DNA from: Legionellales bacterium
GTDB taxonomy: Bacteria > Pseudomonadota > Gammaproteobacteria > Comchoanobacterales > Comchoanobacteraceae
Direction: 5' to 3'
Assembly: GCA_002722995.1 (NCBI GenBank)
Contig: PBNF01000028.1
Location: 1-64,000 of the forward strand
DNA: 64,000 nucleotides
Below, piece by piece: positions 53,947 through 62,800 of this stretch. Below the pieces are notes generated by a model. That model made no database searches and was not told the DNA's origin. It worked only from the letters and a program-made list of their open reading frames with translations. Every line of letters starts with the position of its first letter. Within the stretch, counting starts at the first letter, position 1. A program made the position numbers and the translations under genes.

Positions 53947-55857
53947 ATGCCCAAAACCACTTCAATCTTGCCAGACGACATAATAGAAGACGTTGAAAGA
54001 CTTGCACATTGGCTTATGGCCGATCAGCATGAAACATGTATATTAATGTTTTCTCAATTCTTGGAAAAACCCCTCATTAAAAAAGCTTTATTTGAAGAAA
54101 AAAATCAATTACTTTATAACGCTATCTCTGAAAAATTATTTGAAAGCGCAGACACACTTATTGATGAAAAGATAAACGATAGCTATTCAGATGCTGTTAA
54201 AGAAAATTTTAAACAACATATTAAAGCGCATTTACTAGGTTTATTGCCATTCTTCGAACCTGAAAAAGGCTTAGAATTCAGCTCAAAGCACCTTGGAAGA
54301 TTTAAAATAGAATCTGTTGATTCAATCACACCAAGAATATTTGGAGCCCCCTATGATCTTTATCATGTGACTGAAGGTGACGAATCAGGCATAGCATCTT
54401 CAAATATTTTATTTATGGGCACTAATCCAATTCCTACAGCCTCGGGTAGTTTTTGGACACGATTTGCTGATTTAATTCCAGGATTACCCATTGGCTTTAT
54501 CCTAGATCAACTGGGCATGAATACTGTTGAAAAGTATGTTACACATGCACATGCAAAGGCTGATGGTAGATCTGTTAATTTTATTGGCCAAAGCCTAGGT
54601 GGCATTTTATCCATCATGGCAGGTGAACGTTATCCTTCAGCTCATGTATATGCGATTGCGCCACCTTTTTTACTCAACAAAACTTATATACTAACCTATT
54701 TTGGATTACTTTCATTTACAGCAACAGCATTAATTCTGATTGCAGGAAATATGATGCCCACAGTTGTTTTCGGCTATCCATCGAGCATTGCAGCTTTAAT
54801 ATGCGCAATGACAGTTAGTATACTGTTGATGTTGAGTCTCAAGCTTTTGATCAAGCCGACTCAGCCTATCACCCATACAGAAACCTTGACAAAGCGAGTG
54901 ATTTATAGCCATCAAGATGATGTTGTGCATTGGCTAGGTCTTAGAGCACCTAATAATTATACAATACGGGATATTCCACTAAAACCGATGCTTGAAATCA
55001 AAAAAAAAATCAGTATAGCATCATTCATTGATGCAGTATGCCTATCCCTCATTATTGCAGCTATCGATACAGCGATCATGCCTCTATCAATCTCTACAAT
55101 TGTGATTATTTCATCAGCATTTCTAATAGGCCTCTTAGCACGAGGAATTGCTCAAACAATTTCATCTTATTGGTCACATATGCTGAATCGTCATGCTTGC
55201 CGAGGAGATTTTAACCCCGAAATAAATCATAATATAACACTTCATTCGCCAAAATCTCGAATCATGATTATGAGTCTGTTTCATACCTTGATTGCGTTGC
55301 CTTCTATGCTTATTCTCACACCCTATTTAGTCTTTATAAAACCAATACAAACCTTTTTAGCATGGATACATATTCCAAAACGCATGGTCAACCCCATGAT
55401 TTTTTTAGCCTTATCTGCGCTATTGACATTGATTCCACCTATATCAAATTTTATCACTGTACAAATTAATCAAGCCCTTCATGCACAAGGTTTGATCCAC
55501 TTAATTGGAGTCTATGCTCAAAATATAGGAACAGTCTTAACTTCGATGATTGCAATAACTATTTTAAGCATCAGTCTGTATACAATTTTTAAATGTTTAG
55601 GAAAGCTCCTATCCTTGTATGAAAAAACTCTAGGATGCTTAACGTCAACAACAATGGAGGATCAAGAGCCTTCTAGTTGCATTGGATCTAAAAATGATGA
55701 TAAAGATGCTCTCTCACATCGAATATCTCGAAGCTTAGTAAAAAATGCGCATTCAAACCAATTTAAAGTAGATGATACTGTTAGAAAAGGCGAACAACCT
55801 ATTGAAGGCAATAAAAATACTTTACAGTCATTAACCCTTACAAAGGATTTAAAGTGA
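53947..55857 (+). CDS. Membrane protein with an alpha/beta-hydrolase (lipase-type) motif
   Basis: A 636-residue protein I cannot assign to a named family. FIGQSLGGILSIMAGERYP (residues 212-230) fits the nucleophile elbow of lipases, with Ser216. After AIAPP a pair of membrane segments (about 247-300) interrupts the fold, then SHQDDVVHWLG at 321-331 resembles the Asp-bearing strand of class 3 lipases (Asp324 or 325). At least four further spans lie at about 355-410 and 440-555. The N-terminal 110 residues are helical, and the last 70 residues are polar. ATGAGGAT precedes the start. It may be a membrane-embedded lipase or acyltransferase delivered to host membranes; that is inference. A palindrome lies just upstream. 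Confidence 0.55.
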   Translation: MPKTTSILPDDIIEDVERLAHWLMADQHETCILMFSQFLEKPLIKKALFEEKNQLLYNAISEKLFESADTLIDEKINDSYSDAVKENFKQHIKAHLLGLLPFFEPEKGLEFSSKHLGRFKIESVDSITPRIFGAPYDLYHVTEGDESGIASSNILFMGTNPIPTASGSFWTRFADLIPGLPIGFILDQLGMNTVEKYVTHAHAKADGRSVNFIGQSLGGILSIMAGERYPSAHVYAIAPPFLLNKTYILTYFGLLSFTATALILIAGNMMPTVVFGYPSSIAALICAMTVSILLMLSLKLLIKPTQPITHTETLTKRVIYSHQDDVVHWLGLRAPNNYTIRDIPLKPMLEIKKKISIASFIDAVCLSLIIAAIDTAIMPLSISTIVIISSAFLIGLLARGIAQTISSYWSHMLNRHACRGDFNPEINHNITLHSPKSRIMIMSLFHTLIALPSMLILTPYLVFIKPIQTFLAWIHIPKRMVNPMIFLALSALLTLIPPISNFITVQINQALHAQGLIHLIGVYAQNIGTVLTSMIAITILSISLYTIFKCLGKLLSLYEKTLGCLTSTTMEDQEPSSCIGSKNDDKDALSHRISRSLVKNAHSNQFKVDDTVRKGEQPIEGNKNTLQSLTLTKDLK

Positions 55858-55924
55858 AAACATAATCCTCAAAGCAATGGGCACCCTTTTAATTGAGAAA
55901 TATACTTACATGATGAAAGCATGC

Positions 55925-56719
55925 TTAAACAGCAACCTCTGCACGAATATGCGGTTCTGCAATATAATTAATCAACTGAATATCTTCAAATGTATACTCA
56001 AATAAAGAACTTACAGCGGGGTTTAATTGAATCATTGGTAAAGAATGAGGGGTGCGCGTACATTGAAGCTTAACTTGATCAAAATGATTATGATAAATAT
56101 GGCAATCTCCCCCTGACCAAATAAACTCACCTGGAACTAAACCCACTTGAGCTGCAATCATATGCGTTAATAATGCATATGAAGCAATATTAAAAGGAAC
56201 ACCTAAAAACGCATCAGCTGATCGCTGAGTTAATTTACAAGACAATGAAGGCCCTGAAACATAAAATTGCATAAATGCGTGACAAGGTGGCAAAGCCATT
56301 TGATGTAATGCGCCCACATTCCAGGCACTTACAATATGGCGACGACTGTTTGGGTTAACCACTAATTCATTTAATAAGACCTTAATTTGATCAATGACTT
56401 GGCCTGATGCATCAATCCAATGTCGCCATTGAGCACCATATACAGGGCCTAAATCTCCATTTTCATCTGCCCACTCATCCCAAATACTCACACCTTGCGC
56501 ATTCAAATCTTTCACATTAGTGCTGCCTGACAACATCCAAAGCAATTCAACCACAATGCTTTTAAAGTGGCATTTTTTAGTTGTGACTAAAGGAAACCCT
56601 TCTTGCAAGTTAAACCTCATGTCATAACCAAAAACACTTCGTATCCCTGTACCTGTACGATCAGGTCGATCTGCACCTGAATTCATAATATGATCTAAAA
56701 AATTCAAATATGCTTCCAT
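55925..56719 (-). CDS. thyA: Thymidylate synthase
   Basis: A 264-residue thymidylate synthase, equal in length to E. coli Thy[13 protein letters not shown], the catalytic Cys in [12 protein letters not shown], and [20 protein letters not shown] with HIYHNHF are present. It makes dTMP from dUMP with methylene-tetrahydrofolate. The start was set at MEAYLNFL (56719), with AGGAGG four bases upstream. It ends in the typical AV. Divergent to it is the recombinase gene. Confidence 0.95.
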   Translation of the reverse strand: MEAYLNFLDHIMNSGADRPDRTGTGIRSVFGYDMRFNLQEGFPLVTTKKCHFKSIVVELLWMLSGSTNVKDLNAQGVSIWDEWADENGDLGPVYGAQWRHWIDASGQVIDQIKVLLNELVVNPNSRRHIVSAWNVGALHQMALPPCHAFMQFYVSGPSLSCKLTQRSADAFLGVPFNIASYALLTHMIAAQVGLVPGEFIWSGGDCHIYHNHFDQVKLQCTRTPHSLPMIQLNPAVSSLFEYTFEDIQLINYIAEPHIRAEVAV

Positions 56720-56762
56720 ATGACCTCCTATTTGCAAGATTTAATATTCAAGTCTAATATAA

Positions 56763-58055
56763 ATGATTCTATCAAAAAATGAGCGACTTGTAATGCATAT
56801 TCCAATTCCACTGTTTGATCAGCCACAATATCTCAATGAACCACTTCATCCTTCTTTGAAATCACATTTAATGGATACAGGTATTGACTCAATTGAACAT
56901 GAGTTTGAGTTATGCAAATCTTTTTTATTAAATTATCGAAGTTCTCCAGATACCTATAATGCATATCGACGAGAAATCGAGCGTTTATGTCAATGGGCTT
57001 GGTGGGTTAATCAATCTTCTCTGTGCTCATTAACTCGAAATCATATTTTAAATTATATTGATTTTATCACTCGTCCTCCAACGCACTGGATTGCCACTCA
57101 ATCTTCACCTAGATTCACTGCTGATATAACAGGTCGTATTCCTAATTCAAAATGGCGACCTTTTTTAGTTCGTCCTAAAAAAATTGATCTTAAAAAAGGC
57201 CATACACAAACACATGTTGCCAATTACACTATGACTGATTCAACTTTACGCAGCTTATTTGCCGGAATCAGCACATTTTTCACCTATTTACAGCAAGAAC
57301 AAATGATTCATCATCATCCGGTTCAATCCATTCGTCAAAAAAGCAGATTCTTCAAAAAAACACAGGTTAAACGCATTTCCAGAACATTGTCTCCTTTACA
57401 ATGGAGCACAATATTACGCTGCACACAACAACATGCAACCTTACATCCACACTTTAATCGTCATCGTTTTATTTTATCTATGTTTTATTTGCTCGGCTTA
57501 AGAATTTCAGAATTAGTCCCCACCCATCGGCACACTCCTGTCATGGGAGATTTTTTTAAAGACCAACATCATTTATGGTGGTTCACGACGATAGGAAAAG
57601 GCTATAAAGAGAGAGAAATTGCAGTACCTGATGAACTATTAAGAGAATTAATTCAATATCGAACTTATTTGGGGCTATCCACTCGCTTACCCACACGAGG
57701 TGAATCTACCCCACTATTACCGAAAATTAAAGGCCAAGGCAGTATTGGTTTACGCCAACTTAGAAAAATGGTTCAAGCCTCTTTTGATTTAGCCATAGAA
57801 CACCTTTCTCATCATGCATCTATTGATGAAGCTGATGAATTATCGGTTGCAACAACCCATTGGTTGAGACATACTGCTATTTCAGTTGATGTTCAACATC
57901 GCCCCAGGACACATGTTCGTGATGATGTTGGACATGAGAATATCGCCATTACAGATCTATATGTTGATATTGATCGTGTTGCACGTCATCAATCTGCTCA
58001 ACACAAGTCTCTAATGCCTCAAGACTCAACCTGTATAGATGACGCTGATGAATAA
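56763..58055 (+). CDS. Tyrosine recombinase (XerC/D-like integrase family)
   Basis: A 430-residue tyrosine recombinase. The full catalytic set is visible: Arg247 (LLGLRISEL), Lys279 (TIGKGYKERE), His366 and Arg369 (HWLRHTAIS), His391 (VGHENIAIT) and Tyr400. It is longer than XerC/XerD (about 300), with an insertion of about 50 residues in the N-terminal core-binding domain. Such proteins are widespread single-copy genes in gammaproteobacteria, often beside the 5'-nucleotidase as here, so it need not be phage-derived. No attachment site or other mobile gene is nearby. The start may instead be the ATG at 56793. Its stop overlaps the nucleotidase start. Confidence 0.85.
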   Translation: MILSKNERLVMHIPIPLFDQPQYLNEPLHPSLKSHLMDTGIDSIEHEFELCKSFLLNYRSSPDTYNAYRREIERLCQWAWWVNQSSLCSLTRNHILNYIDFITRPPTHWIATQSSPRFTADITGRIPNSKWRPFLVRPKKIDLKKGHTQTHVANYTMTDSTLRSLFAGISTFFTYLQQEQMIHHHPVQSIRQKSRFFKKTQVKRISRTLSPLQWSTILRCTQQHATLHPHFNRHRFILSMFYLLGLRISELVPTHRHTPVMGDFFKDQHHLWWFTTIGKGYKEREIAVPDELLRELIQYRTYLGLSTRLPTRGESTPLLPKIKGQGSIGLRQLRKMVQASFDLAIEHLSHHASIDEADELSVATTHWLRHTAISVDVQHRPRTHVRDDVGHENIAITDLYVDIDRVARHQSAQHKSLMPQDSTCIDDADE

Positions 58056-58962
58056 ACAGACCACAAAACTATCTATTGCTGTTTCTTCTCGTGCACTTTT
58101 CAATATGGATCAAGCACACCAAATTTATGAGCAACAAGGCATTAAAGCTTATGAGATGCATCAATTAGAGCACGAGAAACAGCCTTTACCTAAAGGTGTT
58201 GCTTTTAATTTGGTTAAAAAATTACTTTCACTGAATACATTAGAAGACATCGAAGTCTCTATCATGCTGATTTCAAGAAACAGTGCAGATACAGGCCTAT
58301 GCATCCTGAATAGTATCGAGCATTATGAACTTGATATCACTCGCGCCAGCTTTACAAATGGTGCTTCTCCGTACCCTTATATTAAAGCATTTAATGCACA
58401 TTTATTTTTATCTGCAAATGAACATGATGTCAGAGAGTCTTTAGATCGCGCTTGTCCAGCTGCACGCATTCTGAAGGCAAAAATAAATGAAGACTTTCCT
58501 GATCAATTAAGGATTGCATTTGATGGTGATGCTGTTTTATTTTCAGATGATTCTGAAAAAATTTATCAACGTTATGGCCTTAAGGCATTTGCACATAATG
58601 AAAAAAAAATGGCTTCAAACACTTTAAAATCAGGTCCTTTTAAAACCTTTCTAGATGCGTTGTGTGCAATACAACATAAGTTCCCTGAAGCTTCATGCCC
58701 AATTCGAACCGCATTAGTGACTGCACGCTCAGCACCTGCGCATGAACGTGTTATTTTGACATTACGTGCCTGGGGTATTCGGCTGGATGAGGCATTATTC
58801 TTAGGTGGACTGAAGAAAGGTGAATTTCTAGAAGCGTTTGGAGCTGATATCTTTTTTGATGATCAACCTGATCATTGTTCCAACGCAAGCGAGCATGTTA
58901 CAACCGGACATGTCCCACACGGCATCATGAATGAAGCCATTCACACCTCTTCAGATGAATAA
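58039..58962 (+). CDS. 5'-nucleotidase (cytosolic, PF06189 type)
   Basis: A 307-residue protein. LSIAVSSRALFNMDQAH, the DITRASFTNG segment, RIAFDGDAVLFSDDSE with paired Asp residues, and RTALVTARSAPAHERV followed by FLGGLKKGEFLEAFGADIFFDDQ match the bacterial cytosolic 5'-nucleotidase family. It would dephosphorylate nucleoside monophosphates. The start is either ATG 58039 or ATG 58048; neither has a clear ribosome site, as expected for coupling to the overlapping recombinase stop. Its end overlaps the convergent hydrolase gene by 22 bases. Confidence 0.9.
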   Translation: MTLMNKQTTKLSIAVSSRALFNMDQAHQIYEQQGIKAYEMHQLEHEKQPLPKGVAFNLVKKLLSLNTLEDIEVSIMLISRNSADTGLCILNSIEHYELDITRASFTNGASPYPYIKAFNAHLFLSANEHDVRESLDRACPAARILKAKINEDFPDQLRIAFDGDAVLFSDDSEKIYQRYGLKAFAHNEKKMASNTLKSGPFKTFLDALCAIQHKFPEASCPIRTALVTARSAPAHERVILTLRAWGIRLDEALFLGGLKKGEFLEAFGADIFFDDQPDHCSNASEHVTTGHVPHGIMNEAIHTSSDE

Positions 58963-59813
58963 ATACTCAGAAGCCATTCATTCAAAGTCGAAGCAAAAAG
59001 ATCTGGTTGAGTTTCTTGAGCAAAATGAAGGCCTTCACCTAAATCATATACAGATAAATTAGAAAAGTTAATTTTAGCCCAAGCAATTGTGGACATTGTT
59101 GTAATAAAACCAGGCACGGTGTATAAGAGCGCTTTAGGCACATCTGATTCAACCAAATATTCAGCAGATTGTTGAATCAATGCTTTAACAGGCGTCATGT
59201 TTTCTCCAATAGGGAGCTCTTTAGCATAAGTAAGTAAAGGCTTACGTGACGCCAATGTTTTAAAAGGCCTAACATAATTCTGCATTAAATCAGAATCCAT
59301 GTCTTTTAAGATGCTCATTGGCAAAAAACGTTCAACCAAAAAGTTTTCTTGAACAATCAACTTCTCAAGATCACGCATTCCATCTAAATCATGAATCAAT
59401 TGTTGTACTGGCAATGAGAGCACATTTAAATCTCGCATTGGACGAATATGTGATTCATAACAAGCAACCCCTTTAATGCGATCGGGATAACGTCTTGCAT
59501 ATTCTAAACCAATAACAGATCCCCAGCCATGCATGACCAATGTGATTTGATTTAAATCTAATGCTTCAATGAATGCTTCAATGTATTGAATATGATCGAA
59601 AACTGTATATTCAATATTGGGTTTTCCAGATTGCCCCATTCCAATTAAATCAGGCGCAATACAACGTGAATGATTTGAAAGTTTTGGGATGATATTTCTC
59701 CATATTTGGGATGACACTGGCATTCCATGTAAAAATAATACTGGGCAACCTTCTCCTTGCTCTAAATAAAATAACGTACTATTAAGTATATTGATTGATC
59801 GTTCCTTGAACAT
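58941..59813 (-). CDS. Haloalkane-dehalogenase homologue lacking the catalytic nucleophile
   Basis: A 290-residue alpha/beta hydrolase clearly related to haloalkane dehalogenases (DhaA): LFLHGMPVSSQIWRNIIP, CIAPDLIGMGQSGKP, RRYPDRIKGVACYE, and the GEGLHFAQETQPDLF end. The nucleophile motif that should read HDWG is HGWG: Gly96 stands at the Asp position (GGC in place of GAC). The halide-binding Asn of LHGNP is Met31. The acid Glu120, the His263 and the halide-binding Trp97 remain. Without the Asp the usual reaction is impossible, so it is either a pseudoenzyme or has changed chemistry. It is intact and free of stop codons. It lies 30 bp downstream of the glutamate dehydrogenase gene on the same strand. 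Confidence 0.85.
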   Translation of the reverse strand: MFKERSINILNSTLFYLEQGEGCPVLFLHGMPVSSQIWRNIIPKLSNHSRCIAPDLIGMGQSGKPNIEYTVFDHIQYIEAFIEALDLNQITLVMHGWGSVIGLEYARRYPDRIKGVACYESHIRPMRDLNVLSLPVQQLIHDLDGMRDLEKLIVQENFLVERFLPMSILKDMDSDLMQNYVRPFKTLASRKPLLTYAKELPIGENMTPVKALIQQSAEYLVESDVPKALLYTVPGFITTMSTIAWAKINFSNLSVYDLGEGLHFAQETQPDLFASTLNEWLLSIYSSEEV

Positions 59814-59843
59814 GCGTCACTCCTCAATAATAATCAGGCTGAA

Positions 59844-62800
59844 TCATAGTGATTTAAGCATTGAATTTAAACGAGACAGCTCATTAATCAGTACAAATAT
59901 CATCGAAAAGTTAAGCTGTTTACGTTTTGATAAGTCTGAAGCACGTTTAGCCCAAACATGAATCAATGATTCATGTTCAGCAAACCAAGCATCGATCACT
60001 TGATCAAATGTTTGATCAACTCTTAAATTCTGGTGATATTGATATAAATGCATGGCTAAATCACGCTGCAAACAATCCAATTCACCTTTCAAGTGATAAC
60101 GCGCAGAACGATCCCAATGTGTTTCTAAGGGCAACGTTGCCAACTGCGACCTTAACCAATATATGTCCATTTTTTCTGAAAATATAAAATATAAAGGGGC
60201 AAATGTTTTAATATCAGTATGCTGCTCTAGTGAGGCTTGTGCAATATTCAAAGCTGCATAGCCAAGCGGGATATAACTCATCATTTGAATAGAGTCTTCA
60301 CTGAAATTATAGGGTGTCAATTGCTCTATTAACGCTTCATATTCTTCTTTGATAGGACCACGGAGCATTGAAGGCAATATCACTAATAATGCTTGAATCG
60401 ATTCAGCTAAATTATTCAGTTCAGTTGATTCTAACTGATCCAAAGCCACTAAATGATTATTTAAAACCCAACGAACAGCTCGCCTTAAAAACATTCTAAG
60501 AGAATGATGGAATGTCATTAAAAGTTCAAACGGCAATGTATTTTCGTATGATTGAATAGAATCATAGATAGATTGAACTTTAAAGATTTTACGAACCATC
60601 ATATATGCAGAAATAATATCAACGATTGCTAATTCACACTCTTCAGATAACTCAGTTAAGAAAGTAATACCTAATTCATTGATAAAAGCATTACTTAAAT
60701 GTGTTGAAATCATCTCTTTACGTAAAGGATGATCCCATAAACGATCTCCCATTTGATCTCTCATGATCAGTGGGAATGATGCTTCAAGAAATGCTTTACA
60801 GGCTGGGGCATCAACTAAAGCTGTTTTTAAAATATCATGCTGCAAAATCATCTTGCTGTAAGAAAGCAAAACAGATAACTCTGGACGCGTTAGAGACATT
60901 TTATAAGATAATCGATCTGAAACATCTTGCTTAGTGGGTAAATATTCCAAAGCTGGATCTAAGATGCCTCGTTCAACAGAAGCATACTCTATAAAAGCTT
61001 CATATGAAGCTAAATCCGTTGGCAATGCTAATGATTCAATCGATAGTGCTAAATTTTGGTCCGCATTATGTTTCAGAACCATCTCAGCTACATTCGGCTT
61101 CATATCAAGTAATAATTGATTTCGAGCCTCTAAAGTCATTTGATTTTGATTGACAAGTGTGTTGAGGAAAATTTTAATATTCACTTCATGATCAGAACAA
61201 TCAACACCTCCTGAATTATCAATAAAATCGGTATTAATCACACCATTAGATAATGCATATTCAATACGACCTAACTGTGTCAAACCTAAATTCCCACCTT
61301 CTGCGAAGACACGACAACGTAAATCGCGGCCTTCAATCCTGAGTGAATTATTTGCATGATCGCCTACTTGGATATCTGTTTCATTTTTGGATCGCACAAA
61401 GGTTCCAATTCCCCCGTTCCAAATCAAATCCACTTCACTGGCTAATAGATGTCGAATTAAAGCTTCTGGTCGATAAGGTTTATTCTCTAACTTGAAGCGT
61501 GCACAGGCTTCTTGAGATAATTGAATAAATTTATCATATCGGCCATAAATTGCACCACCCGCAGATAACAAATCATGATCATAATCTGACCAACGGCTGC
61601 CTGGTGTATTAAATAATCGCTGACGCTCTCTAAAACTTTGTGTCGGATTAGGGTTTGGATCAATAAAAATATACTGGTGATTAAATGCAGCCACCAACTG
61701 AATTTTATCTGACAGCAACATACCATTACCAAACACATCACCTGCCATTTCTCCAATTCCAACCACAGAGAATGGCTTATTAATGTCTTGATTTAAAGCT
61801 TTGAAATGCCACTCAACAGAAGCCCAAGCACCTCGAGCGGTAATGCCCATTTCTTTATGATCATATCCAGTAGATCCTCCTGAAGCAAAAGCATCCATTA
61901 ACCAAAAATTGTACTGTGACGATACTTCATTAGCAATATCTGAAAATGTTGCAGTACCACGATCAGCTGCAACCACTAAGTAGGGATCATCATCATCATA
62001 AGCGATGACCTGATCAGGTTTAATAAGCTTATTGTTAATTAAATTGTCTGTTAAATCTAATAAGCCTGAAATAAATAATTTATAACATTCAACCGATTCT
62101 GTTTTAACTTCGTTTTGATCCATAGAAGGTGTTATTTTTTTAGTGATAAAACCACCTTTTGCGCCTGCAGGAACAATCAATGTGTTTTTCCCTTGTTGAG
62201 CTTTCATCAGCCCTAAAATTTCAGTTCTAAAGTCTTCCCTACGATCTGACCAACGAATACCTCCACGTGCAACTTTATCTGCACGTAAATGAATACCCTC
62301 AACACGTTCTGAAAATACAAAAATTTCATATAAGGGTTTAGGCAAAGGCAAATCTGGAACAGCTGCTGAATTTAATTTAAAAGACAAATAATCACTCACC
62401 TTAGATTGGTACACATTCACACGCATGGTTGCCTCAATTAATGCGATATACATCCTGATGATTCGATCTTGGTCTGCTGTATCAACCTCTGATATAGATT
62501 CAAGCAATTTTTTTCTAGCTTCTTTAAAACGTTTCATGCGCGCTTGATCTAGAGCTGGATCAAACCTTAAATGAAATAACATTACAATTTGCTTTGCAAT
62601 ATTTGGAAATTTAGAAAAAGTTGACTGGATATACTGTTCTGTCAGACTGAAACCAATTTGTTTCAAATATCGAGCATACGCCCTTAAAATCCTGACTTCA
62701 AACCATTGTATTTGTGAAAGTAATACCAACTGATTAAATGCGTCACTTTCAGCTTTTTTAAGCCATACACGTCTCAAAGCCTCATGGAAACAGTCTTGTT

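Noticed and set aside
56763-58055. Tyrosine recombinase as the mark of an integrated element
   Set aside because: No attachment repeats, tRNA, or phage or plasmid genes nearby, and its coupling to the 5'-nucleotidase gene is a pattern known from stable chromosomal loci.
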